In this document: one piece after another, positions 42,067 to 51,047 of the stretch
Numbering within the stretch: position 1 is the first letter of the stretch
Layout of the letters: every line of letters begins with the position of its first letter
DNA from: an uncultured Bacteroidota bacterium
GTDB lineage: Bacteria > Bacteroidota > Bacteroidia > Chitinophagales > Chitinophagaceae
Assembly (NCBI GenBank): GCA_903853805.1
Contig: CAINUN010000019.1
Location: forward strand, 1 to 61,652
Direction of reading: 5' to 3'
DNA: 61,652 nt
Notes under the pieces: generated by a model
Databases searched by the model: none
Told to the model about the DNA's origin: nothing
The model's input: the letters and a program-made list of their open reading frames with translations, nothing else
Program-made: the position numbers and the translations under genes

Positions 42067-42853
42067 TGGTCCTTCCAGTTTTTTAAGGTATAGACATAAG
42101 GGTGAAGGCAATGCATTATTGTTATTACATGGATTCCCAGAAAATGGTGATTTATGGGTGAAAATTGGGGAAAGACTAAGTAAAGATTACAGGGTTATCA
42201 TACCAGATATTCCTGGAAGTGGTAAAAGCAAATTGGAACAAGAAAATGTTTCTCTATTCAATCTCGGGTTAGGCATTTATGACATCTGCATTACTGAAGA
42301 GATTGAAAAAGTGGTGTTAATCGGTCATTCTATGGGTGGTTATATCAACCTAGCCATTGCAGATTTTTTTCCTGAGAGAGTTGTAGGGCTTTCCTTAGTT
42401 CATTCCACTGCAAAAGCAGATAGTGAAGAGAAAAAGGAAACAAGAAGAAAAACCATTAAACTTATAGAAAAAGGAGGCAAGAAGCCCTTTGTGCAGCAAA
42501 TGATCCCCTCGCTTTTCTCTGAAAGTTATAAGAAAAAACACCCTGAGAAAATAGAGGCTCAAATAGAAAGTGGATTGGCAATGAAAGACGAAAGTATGAT
42601 TGCCTATTACAAAGCCATAATGATGCGACCTGACAGTAGGGATGTATTAAAAAATGCGCCCTTCCCCGTGCAAATGATTTTAGGCGAAGAAGATAATTTA
42701 TTGCCAATAAACAGTATGACACAACAAACTCACCTTTCCAACGTTAACTTTGTGTCAATCTATCCACAATGCGGACACATGAGCATGTTGGAACAACCCG
42801 AAAAACTCTATAACGACCTAAAAATGTTTGCTGATTACTGCTATCGTTCATGA
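42044..42853 (+). CDS. Alpha/beta hydrolase
   Basis: A 269-residue cytoplasmic hydrolase of the alpha/beta fold. The oxyanion region is LLLHGFPENGDLW (27-39), the nucleophile elbow is GHSMGG with Ser96, the acid is in LGEEDNLLP (about 223-231) and the base is His in CGHMSMLEQPE (about 251). Substrate unknown; likely an ester or similar small molecule. It overlaps the end of the DUF4105 gene by 23 bp and the start of the PKD protein by 4 bp, so these genes are probably co-transcribed. An internal start is possible, but no better ATG precedes the conserved RYRHKGEGNALLLLHG. Confidence 0.92.
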   Translation: MRSRHIHSGPSSFLRYRHKGEGNALLLLHGFPENGDLWVKIGERLSKDYRVIIPDIPGSGKSKLEQENVSLFNLGLGIYDICITEEIEKVVLIGHSMGGYINLAIADFFPERVVGLSLVHSTAKADSEEKKETRRKTIKLIEKGGKKPFVQQMIPSLFSESYKKKHPEKIEAQIESGLAMKDESMIAYYKAIMMRPDSRDVLKNAPFPVQMILGEEDNLLPINSMTQQTHLSNVNFVSIYPQCGHMSMLEQPEKLYNDLKMFADYCYRS

Positions 42854-44787
42854 ACCCAATCAAGAAAATAGCGCTCCCTTTTTTACTATCCTTTCTTTTG
42901 ATTGGGATAAAAGCTTATGCCACCCACATAGTTGGTGGAGAAATGACCTATCAATGCCTTGGGGATGACCCTCAAAATAGCAACAAGTCGATTTATGAAA
43001 TCACCTTTAACCTATATGAAGATTGCTTACATGGCAACCCCGATGCCATTCATGATGACAACCCTACCCATTTAAGAGTTTTCGTTGATGGTTTTACTTA
43101 TGATGACATTACCCTTCAAGCATACGGCACCTTTATCGTACCCTATAATTTTAGCAATGAGTGCATCATTAATATTCCACAAATTTGTTTACAGCAAAGG
43201 ATTTTTAAGACAACCATTTCAATTCCTAAAGGAAAAATAGCTGATGTCGTTTATCAAGATTGTTGCCGAAATAATGCAATCGTCAATGTTCGTATTCCTG
43301 GCGAATCGGGCGCAGTATTTATGTGTACCATCAATACGCTTTTGACCGAATGCAACAAGAGTGCAACGTTTAAAAATTATCCTCCACAAATCATTTGCAA
43401 CAAAATTCCACTTGTATATGACCATTCTGCAACAGACCCCGATGGTGATTCATTGAGTTATGAATTTTGCACTGCAGATATGGGCGTTGTTTACAAAGAT
43501 TGGGTTCATAGCGGCTATTTTGTAACACACCCCCCACCCTATTCTTCTCTTAGGTATTCGGCAGGATATACCTATTCAAGACCAATAGGTGGCAAGCCTT
43601 TGATTCAAATTAACCCCCAAACAGGATTAATCACCGGTTCTCCTAATATTCTAGGAAGATTTGTAGTGACTGTCTGTTGTCATGAATGGAGAAACGGCGT
43701 ATTAATCAATACTGTAAAGCGCGACTTTCAGTTTGAAGTTACTGATTGTTCCAAGGCAGTTGTTGCAGATATTCCTCAGTATTCCGACGAGCCGAATACT
43801 TATGTGGTAGAATGTAAATCTTTCACGGTTCATTTTGACAATACAAGTAAAGGTGGCTTTGCCTATAAATGGGATTTTGGCGTAGCTGGATTACAAGACG
43901 ATACTTCGAACCTTTTCTCTCCAACCTATACCTATCCCGATACAGGTACTTACATCGTAAAATTATTAGTGAACAAAGGCTCTACATGCCCCGACAGTAT
44001 TGAACGATTAGTGAAAATCTACCCCTACTTCGGCGCAGGATTTACCTTTAATGGTGTTTGTCCACGCATTCCTATTTCATTTTTCGATTCATCGTGGAGT
44101 AGCACCGTTTATAAACCTAATAACTGGTTATGGAATTTTGGTGATGGAGATTCAGCCTTTGTGCAAAACCCACAACATTATTTTGAACAAGGCGGCAACT
44201 ACCAAGTTGTATTGATTGCCAACAATGCAAAGGGATGCATTGACACCGCAGCAAAAGCAGTAACCGTAGAGTACTTTGAAGGCTTTGCGGGTAACGACAC
44301 AATTATTGTCAAAGGAGAAAGCATCAATTTCAATGCAAGTGGTGGTGGTTCTTATACATGGACTCCAGCTACCAACTTAAACAACCCCAACATTGGCAAC
44401 CCTACAGGTTATTATCCCGACACTGGCCACTATTATTATATAGTGCACATTACAAGTCCAAGCAATTTGTGCGCTGAAGATGATTCTATCAATGTATGGG
44501 TGGTTGATCAGGGATCTTTGTTTTTGCCCACTGCCTTTTCTCCTAATGGTGATGGCAGAAATGATGTATTTAAACCCATTGCCATTGGTTACGGACTTAT
44601 TAACTACTTCCGAGTTTTTAATCGTTGGGGCGAGCAGGTTTTTTACTCCACCCACATGAACGAAGGTTGGGATGGCAACTGGAAAGGAGAACCCTGTGAC
44701 GTAGGAACCTATTATTGGATTATTGAAGCCACCGATAGGTTTGGGAAAATAGCGCAGCTTAAAGGAGACGTGACCCTACTTCGATAA
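42850..44787 (+). CDS. PKD-domain surface protein, T9SS type B cargo
   Basis: A 645-residue secreted protein. Signal peptide (about 1-24, ends KAYA), then a Cys-rich Bacteroidota N-terminal region starting THIVGGEMTYQCLGDD. Two PKD-like domains follow (WDFGVAGLQDD; WNFGDGDSAFVQNP), then a CHU_C-type gliding-motility domain (about 555-645: LPTAFSPNGDGRNDVF, VFNRWGEQVFYS, VGTYYWIIEATD). The last is the T9SS type B signal. THIVGGEM is a recurrent start of mature large surface proteins in this phylum. It overlaps the hydrolase gene by 4 bp. The partner of the two genes upstream is uncertain. Confidence 0.93.
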   Translation: MNPIKKIALPFLLSFLLIGIKAYATHIVGGEMTYQCLGDDPQNSNKSIYEITFNLYEDCLHGNPDAIHDDNPTHLRVFVDGFTYDDITLQAYGTFIVPYNFSNECIINIPQICLQQRIFKTTISIPKGKIADVVYQDCCRNNAIVNVRIPGESGAVFMCTINTLLTECNKSATFKNYPPQIICNKIPLVYDHSATDPDGDSLSYEFCTADMGVVYKDWVHSGYFVTHPPPYSSLRYSAGYTYSRPIGGKPLIQINPQTGLITGSPNILGRFVVTVCCHEWRNGVLINTVKRDFQFEVTDCSKAVVADIPQYSDEPNTYVVECKSFTVHFDNTSKGGFAYKWDFGVAGLQDDTSNLFSPTYTYPDTGTYIVKLLVNKGSTCPDSIERLVKIYPYFGAGFTFNGVCPRIPISFFDSSWSSTVYKPNNWLWNFGDGDSAFVQNPQHYFEQGGNYQVVLIANNAKGCIDTAAKAVTVEYFEGFAGNDTIIVKGESINFNASGGGSYTWTPATNLNNPNIGNPTGYYPDTGHYYYIVHITSPSNLCAEDDSINVWVVDQGSLFLPTAFSPNGDGRNDVFKPIAIGYGLINYFRVFNRWGEQVFYSTHMNEGWDGNWKGEPCDVGTYYWIIEATDRFGKIAQLKGDVTLLR

Positions 44788-44801
44788 TACAAATTAGGAA
44801 A

Positions 44802-44833
44802 TTGTATTTTCTGCTTGGGAGTTTTTACCTTCG
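44802..44833 (+). promoter_or_regulatory. Promoter of the MaoC-like gene
   Basis: TTG (44802-44804), a 21-bp spacer and TACCTTCG (44826-44833) approximate the Bacteroidota -33/-7 pair, 17 bp before the ATG at 44851. Confidence 0.45.
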
Positions 44834-44850
44834 CGGCAAATTTTTATTTT

Positions 44851-45261
44851 ATGCTACAAGTTGGTGACGAATTCCGTCATAAATTCAGTTACACTCAAGA
44901 AGATGTTGACCTATTTGCCAAAGTAAGTGGTGACACCAATCCCCTACATATTGACCCTCAAGCGGGCAAGGAAAGCATGTTTGGAAGAAACATCATTCAT
45001 GGTTTCTTAGGTGCAAGTGTGTTCACAAAGATTTTTGGAGCGCTTTGGTATGTTGATGGTCATGTTTATCTCAATCAATCATTAAAATGGTTGAAGCCTA
45101 TGTTTACTGACACGGCTTATGAAGCAGTGGTGAAAGTGAAAGAGATTTTCCCTGAAAAAAACAGAGTGCTATATGAGTGCGCTGTTTATGATGTTGCAAG
45201 CGGCGACCAAACAATTGCAGGTGAAGCTATGTTGTTGAACAAGAAGCAATATGTTTGGTAA
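44851..45261 (+). CDS. MaoC-family (R)-enoyl-CoA hydratase
   Basis: A 136-residue hot-dog-fold protein. The motif DTNPLHIDPQAGKESMFGRNIIHG (about 31-54) carries the Asp and His of the (R)-specific enoyl-CoA hydratase active site. It would hydrate trans-2-enoyl-CoA in fatty-acid or related metabolism. The frame could start at a TTG (44815), but the ATG at 44851 begins MLQVGDEFRHKFSYTQEDVD, the family's normal start. Monocistronic, with a terminator at 45288. Confidence 0.92.
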   Translation: MLQVGDEFRHKFSYTQEDVDLFAKVSGDTNPLHIDPQAGKESMFGRNIIHGFLGASVFTKIFGALWYVDGHVYLNQSLKWLKPMFTDTAYEAVVKVKEIFPEKNRVLYECAVYDVASGDQTIAGEAMLLNKKQYVW

Positions 45262-45287
45262 TTAGTTTTTTCTAAAAAATTTTAGAG

Positions 45288-45325
45288 GCACTTATTCGTT
45301 TTTTGAGTAAGTGCTTTTATTTTTG
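45288..45325 (+). terminator. Intrinsic terminator after the MaoC-like gene
   Basis: A 10-bp stem GCACTTATTC/GAGTAAGTGC (one G-T wobble) with a T-rich loop, followed by TTTTATTTTT. Confidence 0.85.
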
Positions 45326-45409
45326 GAGAAGTTCATTCAAATTTTCTTTTCTCGGAAAGAAAAAAATCTAACAATTAGTATCATCTTTGTTTACACATTA
45401 CAACGGCAA

Positions 45410-46369
45410 ATGAAAACGATTTTATACCTACTTAGTTTTGTTTTAGTTTTTTCAACTACAGTGAATGCACAACGAATTGATCGCACTGCATTAGGTGAAA
45501 AAGTATTGAAACATGTGGACAGTGTTGGCAAGATGGAAGGCTATCTCCTTAGAGACATTGTTAGCAAACTTTATCGCAGAGATTTTAATGAAGTGGAAAT
45601 CACTTATGCCATTTATTCTTGGATTGCTAAGAACATAACTTACAATACACAGGAATATCATCATCCTCGCACAGCTAACAGCACCTCTTCAATGGCATTG
45701 ATGAGAAGAAGCACTACGAGTCAAGGATATGCCATTTTATTTAAAGACATGTGTGCAAATGCCCACATTGAAAGTGTAATTGTTGATGGTAAAGCAAAAC
45801 CAAATCCTGCGGCAATTGACAATGCAAGAAGGCTGATGAAGCACTATTGGAATGTTGTAAAAATAAAGGGCACTGAATATTATGTTGATGCTGCATTTGG
45901 CGCAGGTTATTTTGATAGCCGTGTTCGAAATTTTGAAAAAGAATTTACTGATGCTTGGTGCTTTGCTGATAGAAGATTGTTTTGCCTAAGCCATGTACCT
46001 AACGATAAGAAGTCACCTTATGTAGATGTGCCAATTAACCCAACACGCTATCTTCAAGCTCCAATAGTATATGGTGCTGCATTGCGCGATGGCATTTATT
46101 TTCCTGAGAAAACAAGAGGTTTACTAAAAGGTCGTCAAGGTGATTGTAAACGCATGATTTTTGATTTAGCTAGACCAGAAGAAATATCAAGAGCCTCTGT
46201 AATTGCAGATGGAAAAGAAATTACCACTGATTATTATGTAGTTGGCAATAGAATGTATGTGGATGTTCCTTTCCCTAAACAAGGAAGCTACCCACTTATT
46301 ATTTCTTTAAACGGTAAACAGGCTTTTGGCTTTAATGTAGAAGCCAAACCAAGCAAAAAGAGAAGATAA
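45410..46369 (+). CDS. Transglutaminase-like protein, catalytic Cys replaced
   Basis: A 319-residue exported protein. I start at the ATG 45410 because it gives a signal peptide (MKTILYLLSFVLVFS, ending NAQR); the frame upstream has none. Residues about 55-185 resemble the transglutaminase core: ITYAIYSWIAKNITYN, MALMRRSTTSQGYAILFKDMC, HYWNVVKIKGTEYYVDAAFGAG. In active relatives the turn before GYA is KxVCxGYA; here it is TTSQGYA, so the nucleophilic Cys is Ser. The His of HYWNVV and the Asp of YVDAAFG are kept. The protein may therefore be a pseudoenzyme or have altered chemistry. The C-terminal about 100 residues form a separate beta-rich domain. Confidence 0.85.
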   Translation: MKTILYLLSFVLVFSTTVNAQRIDRTALGEKVLKHVDSVGKMEGYLLRDIVSKLYRRDFNEVEITYAIYSWIAKNITYNTQEYHHPRTANSTSSMALMRRSTTSQGYAILFKDMCANAHIESVIVDGKAKPNPAAIDNARRLMKHYWNVVKIKGTEYYVDAAFGAGYFDSRVRNFEKEFTDAWCFADRRLFCLSHVPNDKKSPYVDVPINPTRYLQAPIVYGAALRDGIYFPEKTRGLLKGRQGDCKRMIFDLARPEEISRASVIADGKEITTDYYVVGNRMYVDVPFPKQGSYPLIISLNGKQAFGFNVEAKPSKKRR

Positions 46370-46393
46370 TTTTAGCACACACAAACGAATATT

Positions 46394-46936
46394 ATGGAAT
46401 TAGGTATTGGCTCCAAAGTTGAACACCCACACTTTGGAAGAGGCGTGGTAGTGGAAACTGCTACCGAATTTTACTCCATTTGGTTTAAGACACAGAACAC
46501 AACAAAGCAAGTCAGTAAAGAATATAAAGACTTGCGCATTATTGAAAGTATTGAGGGTGCCAACGATAATATTGGCAATACCCTTTCCTTAATTGAAATT
46601 GAAACAGCTTTAGAACATGTTCTTGATCGTCGTTTACACGAATTTCAAATGGTGCCAATGGCCAACAAATGGAACAACGGCAACTTAATATTGAAGCCTG
46701 CCGACGATAGCCTTCAAACAAAAGAATTGCCTATCGAAGTTTTCTTTCACAAGATTGTGATGGTGCGCGACAGAATTCGTTTGATTGAACAGAAAATCAA
46801 TGCTCACAAAGTGTTGACTGATGAAGAAAAAGTGGACTTGCAACAATACATCACAGGTGTCTATGGGTCTTTGACCACTTTCAACGTGTTGTTTAGAGAA
46901 ACACACCACCAATTTAAAGGAAGCAGTAAAGAGTAA
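46394..46936 (+). CDS. Conserved protein with a Tudor-like N-terminus
   Basis: A 180-residue cytoplasmic protein. The first about 45 residues (GSKVEHPHFGRGVVVETAT, FYSIWFK) resemble the small SH3/Tudor-like barrel found at the C-terminus of UvrD/PcrA helicases. The rest is mostly helical (IEIETALEHVLDRRL, VMVRDRIRLIEQKINA) with a conserved-looking PMANKWNNGNLILKP strand. I recall this as a Bacteroidota-wide conserved hypothetical protein. The Tudor-like part suggests binding to RNA polymerase or nucleic acid, by analogy only. It follows the transglutaminase-like gene by 24 bp and may be co-transcribed. Confidence 0.82.
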   Translation: MELGIGSKVEHPHFGRGVVVETATEFYSIWFKTQNTTKQVSKEYKDLRIIESIEGANDNIGNTLSLIEIETALEHVLDRRLHEFQMVPMANKWNNGNLILKPADDSLQTKELPIEVFFHKIVMVRDRIRLIEQKINAHKVLTDEEKVDLQQYITGVYGSLTTFNVLFRETHHQFKGSSKE

Positions 46937-46977
46937 CTGCTTTGATTTTTTCAAAACAATAATCATACTTTAGCTTA

Positions 46978-47703
46978 ATGTCGAAAAAGAATTGTCTGCG
47001 TTTAATAGGGTTACTGGTTATTGTACCTTTTCTTTTCTTTTCTTCTTGCCAAAAAAAAGAAGACTACCCAATTACTGAAAAACCTTTGCTTTATGGTTTT
47101 CTTTCAGCCATTCAAAATCAAGAAAAACTCATTAGCGGAAGCGACACGCTTACTGTCATCAACCAAATGGGTTATGCTAGATTTTTAGGTGACCCAAATA
47201 TTCCCAATGTATTTGTAGATGCAGGCATTGTAACCTTAAATGATTCTGAGTTAACCAAAGACGTCAACAATCAATACTTAAAAATTGCCAACAACCTTCA
47301 ACTAGATAATGCTATTCATTGGAAAGTTGCTGGTGCAGGCATCCTCCCTTCCTTCAGTTTTAATGACACCATTTTCTTTCCTTCTTACATAGGTGCCCTT
47401 CCTTCTATTGTTGATAAAAACGCAGGACTCAATTTATTGCTCGATACGTCAACTGTGAAAGGTGCTGATTCTGTGAGGATATATATTGATGATGGTGGCA
47501 ACAATATTGTTCAAAAAACATTTTCAGCTACCGCAGGAAATATTCAAATAATGCCTTCCGACCTTTCAGTATTGAATACGGTCAATAACCAAACCGCCTA
47601 TTTAGGCATCTATCCTTACGCAGGGAAACTGAAAAGCATTTCCAATAAAGGTTTCTATTTTATTCGTGAAGCAAGAAGAGGACAGTCGGTGAATATATAT
47701 TAG
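46978..47703 (+). CDS. Lipoprotein of unknown function
   Basis: A 241-residue lipoprotein with lipobox FSSC (Cys24) after the hydrophobic LLVIVPFLFF. The mature part is beta-rich (LLYGFLSAIQNQEK, ARFLGDPNIPNVFVDAGIVTLN, IYPYAGKLKSISNKGFYF) and resembles Ig-like or plug-type exported proteins. I recognise no specific family. It is 41 bp after the Tudor-like protein gene and may end that transcript. A hairpin at 47731-47770 follows. Confidence 0.75.
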   Translation: MSKKNCLRLIGLLVIVPFLFFSSCQKKEDYPITEKPLLYGFLSAIQNQEKLISGSDTLTVINQMGYARFLGDPNIPNVFVDAGIVTLNDSELTKDVNNQYLKIANNLQLDNAIHWKVAGAGILPSFSFNDTIFFPSYIGALPSIVDKNAGLNLLLDTSTVKGADSVRIYIDDGGNNIVQKTFSATAGNIQIMPSDLSVLNTVNNQTAYLGIYPYAGKLKSISNKGFYFIREARRGQSVNIY

Positions 47704-47730
47704 TCAACACGCTTTCTTTGTCTTTTGTTG

Positions 47731-47770
47731 TTTTGTGTCTTTGGTTTTTCGAAAATACGCAGACACAAAA
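47731..47770. terminator. Possible terminator between convergent genes
   Basis: A 10-bp stem TTTTGTGTCT/AGACACAAAA with a 20-nt loop, between the lipoprotein and the convergent T9SS gene. The large loop makes it only moderately convincing. Confidence 0.45.
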
Positions 47771-47781
47771 ACACGCAAACA

Positions 47782-49371
47782 CTATTCTTTTATCACCTTT
47801 TCGCTCTTCACCAACTCCATGTCTTTGTTGAAAACTTGCACAAGGTACATACCAGTAGGAAGCTGTGCAAGACTCACCTCATTACTGCTTTGTGCTGCCA
47901 CCACTTTTTGCCCAATAAGGTTATAGACTGCTATTGTAGGCTCTGTGATGCCTTTTATAGTGATACTGCTTGTAGTGGGGTTGGGAGAGATAGAGATGGA
48001 GTAAGTGGGAAATTTAATATTCTCAACAGAAAGAACTATAAAAGGATATCCAAAAGTATCATTAGCTTTTACATAATATACAAGCTCTTCTTCTGGGCCA
48101 TTATCACCTATTGTAGAAATATTCTTTGTTTTGAATCGAGTTAAACCTAATCCCTCTGTTTCTGTGTATGTAAATATTGTTCCACCTTCAAAAAAGCATC
48201 CCATAAAATTCATAGATGAATTCACAAAAGAAGATTCATTCAAATCGTTTTTTTGTCTTCTCCCTTGGAAAAAATGGGGAGTACCTTCCATGTATGTAAC
48301 TGTTGAATCTAAAGACCTTGCTCGATAATCAATGGGGCGTATCATATCAGAATAACCAACATTAGGTTTAAAAAATAAAGAGTCAGACGTATAAGTATCT
48401 GGCATACTAATAGGTGCGTTTAGGGGATAAGATACATCATAAACACCGTGATAAGAGGCATAGGAAGTACCTGCTTGAGCATGATCGTAAACTATAAATA
48501 CAGAATCTAAAACCTGGTAAGTTACAGAATCGGTTGAAAGTTGTTTTGACAAAATAATACTCTTTCTTTTATAATGGTCTGTGGGAGAATATCCAAATTC
48601 TACAGCAGCATAATGATGAATACGACCTTCGTAACCAAATTCATCATTGACATCAAAGTTGTACATGTCACCACTTGATAATAACTTATTACCAGGACCA
48701 TATTGATATCCAGTACAATAAATGGGGTAGCAAATAGATTGCCCTCCTGTTGGTGGAAGCTTAGGGTTGAGAAAATAGAAATAAAATCCTTTCTGCATGC
48801 CATGCTCTTTGCTTAGTGTAAGACTATAAGTATTTATCCAATTACAAGAAATGGGGTTATTATTATTATCTACAACCTCCAAATGAATTTCTTTAAGAGA
48901 ATCAATTACCCCAAACAACATTGCTGTGTAAACATTTGTAACAGTGGCTTTGATAATATTTCCATTGAATGAATTAGCGAATGTCCAAGTTGAGTTCAAT
49001 GGTTCATAAGGTTTCACAATCAATGTATCCCCTGTATAAGTGATGAAATAATAGTTGTTATTTGAAATAACAACCGGTAATCCAAGCCATCCTGTATCTT
49101 TTACTTGACATCTACCTTGATGATATTTCCAAATTGAGTAAGTGCTATTACAATAACAATCAGGGTTTGTAATTCGATAATTCCAAAGCAATGAATCACC
49201 ATTTGGTGTAGTGGTGATTGAATCAATACTTATTGCAGCATAAATTGATACAGTATCATCGCAGTAACAATTAAACAAAGGTATTTTCTCATGTTGTAAG
49301 AGCCTCCAGTTTTGTCCCCAAGCAAAACTCCCCACCATCATCACCGCCACAAAGAGTATTAGTTTCCTCAT
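47782..49371 (-). CDS. Secreted protein, T9SS type A cargo, behind array D
   Basis: A 529-residue exported protein with a signal peptide (MRKLILFVAVMMVGSFAWGQ). The body (about 20-450) is Cys-containing and beta-rich (CYCDDTVSIYAAISIDS, NPDCYCNSTYSIWKYHQG, VVDNNNNPISCNW) without a family I can name. The last about 75 residues are a T9SS type A sorting domain (ISISPNPTTSSITIKG, IAVYNLIGQKVVAA, GMYLVQVFNKDME). It is the only gene next to array D, which begins about 80 bp upstream of its start codon, with a TACCTTTA -7 element in between. Confidence 0.9.
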   Translation of the reverse strand: MRKLILFVAVMMVGSFAWGQNWRLLQHEKIPLFNCYCDDTVSIYAAISIDSITTTPNGDSLLWNYRITNPDCYCNSTYSIWKYHQGRCQVKDTGWLGLPVVISNNNYYFITYTGDTLIVKPYEPLNSTWTFANSFNGNIIKATVTNVYTAMLFGVIDSLKEIHLEVVDNNNNPISCNWINTYSLTLSKEHGMQKGFYFYFLNPKLPPTGGQSICYPIYCTGYQYGPGNKLLSSGDMYNFDVNDEFGYEGRIHHYAAVEFGYSPTDHYKRKSIILSKQLSTDSVTYQVLDSVFIVYDHAQAGTSYASYHGVYDVSYPLNAPISMPDTYTSDSLFFKPNVGYSDMIRPIDYRARSLDSTVTYMEGTPHFFQGRRQKNDLNESSFVNSSMNFMGCFFEGGTIFTYTETEGLGLTRFKTKNISTIGDNGPEEELVYYVKANDTFGYPFIVLSVENIKFPTYSISISPNPTTSSITIKGITEPTIAVYNLIGQKVVAAQSSNEVSLAQLPTGMYLVQVFNKDMELVKSEKVIKE

Positions 49372-49391
49372 AACCTTAGTTTTTATTCCCC

Positions 49392-49399
49392 TAAAGGTA
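49392..49399 (-). promoter_or_regulatory. -7 element of the array D T9SS gene
   Basis: Minus-strand TACCTTTA, the same -7 octamer as in front of the array A gene, 20 bp before the start codon. The -33 part is not clear. Confidence 0.5.
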
Positions 49400-49453
49400 T
49401 CATTTGTCCGTAAAAAATATAGTTTTTAGGTGCTTGGAGGGCTTGATATCTTG

Positions 49454-49672
49454 TAGAAATGCCGTCCGTGTAGCCCGTGAACCTTTCTAAATCATGTAGA
49501 AACCCTGCCAGTGTAGCCCGCGAACCTTCTACAATATTTAGAAACCCTGCCAGCCTAGCCCGCGAACCTTTCTACATTATTTAGAAACCCTGCCAGTGCA
49601 GCCCGCGAACCTTTCTACATTATTTAGAAACCTTGCCAGCCTAACGGGTGAGGCTTTTATATGATTTAGGTG
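49454..49672. repeat. 42/43-bp tandem repeat array D
   Basis: Five units starting at 49454, 49497, 49539, 49582 and 49625 (periods 43, 42, 43, 43), each beginning TAGAAA and containing CTGCCAG, TAGCCCGCGAACC and TTTCTA. The TAGAAA and TTTCTA parts are inverted arms. The unit is about twice 21 bp. The array lies upstream of the minus-strand T9SS gene at 49371. From 49673 to 49738 nothing else stands out. Confidence 0.88.
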
Positions 49673-49738
49673 GTTTGCTGGGGTTGCCGTTTGCCATTTT
49701 CCCTAAAAGCAGAGGAGTATTGGATGGGTAAAATTTAC

Positions 49739-49767
49739 AAAAGCCGCCTCGAATGAAGCGGCTTTTT
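49739..49767. terminator. Intrinsic terminator
   Basis: A 9-bp stem AAAAGCCGC/GCGGCTTTT with a 10-nt loop and T/A-runs on both strands. On the minus strand it ends the LemA/TPM operon. Confidence 0.85.
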
Positions 49768-49801
49768 AGTATTTAGAAATTAGAACTTCGGATTTAGAAC
49801 T

Positions 49802-50575
49802 TTACCAGCTTCCACTCGCTCCACCGCCGCCAAAACCGCCGCCGCCGAAGCCACCAAAGCCACCGCTACTTCCGCCCGAGTCGCCACCGCCAAAACCACC
49901 TAAGCCGTTACCCAACATCGACCCTATAAGGAAGCCACTGCCAAAACCTCTTCTTCCACCGCCGCCACCACCGCCTATTCTTGATAGCAACCAAAGAATA
50001 AACAAGATGAACAATATCACTTTGATAAGCGAAGGTTTACCATGTTGTCGGGCATCGTTGGCGTCTGCTTTATATTCTCCTTTCGTAGCCGCAATAATTG
50101 CATCTGTGCCGTTACTAAACCCTTCGTAGAATTGACCTTCTTTAAACGCAGGAACAATTTCATTGCGAATAATTCGTCCACATTGCACGTCGGTCAAAGC
50201 ACCTTCAAGACCATAACCAGTAGAGATATTGATTTTATGGTCGTCCATTGAAGCCAAAAGAAGAACGCCGTTGTTCTTTGCCTTCTCGCCAATACCCCAT
50301 CTGTTAGCAAGCTCCACAGCATACTGCTCCACTTCATAATCACCAAGATTTTTAATGGTAATAATGGTGATTTGGGTAGAAGTTGTTTGAGCAAAATCTT
50401 CGAGCTTTTGTTCTAGTTCGCTTTGCTCGGTTTCATTCAATACACCCGCAAAATCATTCACCAAACGTGGTGGATTGGATTTTTCGGGAAAGTCTTTATC
50501 GCCTGCAAAAACAGTAGCTGCAAAGAAGAATACGGCTGCTAATGAAAGCAGTATCTTGGATAGGTAATTGCTCAT
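49802..50575 (-). CDS. TPM domain protein with Gly-rich tail
   Basis: A 257-residue exported membrane protein of the TPM_phosphatase (YgcG-like) family. Signal peptide (1-24, ends VFAG), then a TPM domain (about 38-165: LVNDFAGVLNETEQSELEQKL, YAVELANRWGIG, INISTGYGLEGALTD). A transmembrane helix follows (about 183-198), then a Gly/Phe/Ser-rich tail ending GASGSW. TPM domains have been linked to membrane protein repair and acid phosphatase activity. It overlaps the second TPM gene by 4 bp, in an operon with lemA. Confidence 0.92.
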   Translation of the reverse strand: MSNYLSKILLSLAAVFFFAATVFAGDKDFPEKSNPPRLVNDFAGVLNETEQSELEQKLEDFAQTTSTQITIITIKNLGDYEVEQYAVELANRWGIGEKAKNNGVLLLASMDDHKINISTGYGLEGALTDVQCGRIIRNEIVPAFKEGQFYEGFSNGTDAIIAATKGEYKADANDARQHGKPSLIKVILFILFILWLLSRIGGGGGGGRRGFGSGFLIGSMLGNGLGGFGGGDSGGSSGGFGGFGGGGFGGGGASGSW

Positions 50576-51030
50576 TTGCCAAATACAATTTCGTCGGGTA
50601 ATTCATTTTCATTCACTGTTCCTGTAAAAGGAAAATGAATGGCTAAAACCTTTCCTAGTTCTTGCACACATTCTTCTAATCCTTTGGCAAATGCACCGTT
50701 TCTTAAATGTGATTGCAACTTGAAGGCGGCGCCTTGCCAAAATTCGGCGCCCCCAGCAAGTTTGTAAATATTTTCATCGCCCAACAAAGCAAACTGTTTG
50801 TCTTCCGTAGCCAAATAAACAAGTACGGCATTGCGGTTTTCAGTTTGGTGCATGTTCATGCTGCCAAACAATTCTTGTGCACGTTGCATGGCATCTACGT
50901 AAGAGCAATGCGATTCTACATACACGCGAATTTCGCCGGTGGTTGTTGCTTCCGCTTTTTTTACAGCTGCAACAATAAAATCCTGTTCAGCTTTTGGGAG
51001 CAGCTGCTTTGGTTTTCGGAAAAAAAACAT
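50572..51030 (-). CDS. TPM domain protein, soluble
   Basis: A 152-residue protein with a TPM domain covering nearly all of it (FIVAAVKKAEATTTGEIRVYVE, RNAVLVYLATEDKQFALLGD). No signal peptide or membrane helix is seen, unlike its neighbour. In Bacteroidota the three-gene order lemA, short TPM, long TPM is common, and the proteins may act together at the membrane. The start is 17 bp after the lemA stop. Confidence 0.9.
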   Translation of the reverse strand: MFFFRKPKQLLPKAEQDFIVAAVKKAEATTTGEIRVYVESHCSYVDAMQRAQELFGSMNMHQTENRNAVLVYLATEDKQFALLGDENIYKLAGGAEFWQGAAFKLQSHLRNGAFAKGLEECVQELGKVLAIHFPFTGTVNENELPDEIVFGK

Positions 51031-51047
51031 GCTAGTTTGGTTGTTTT

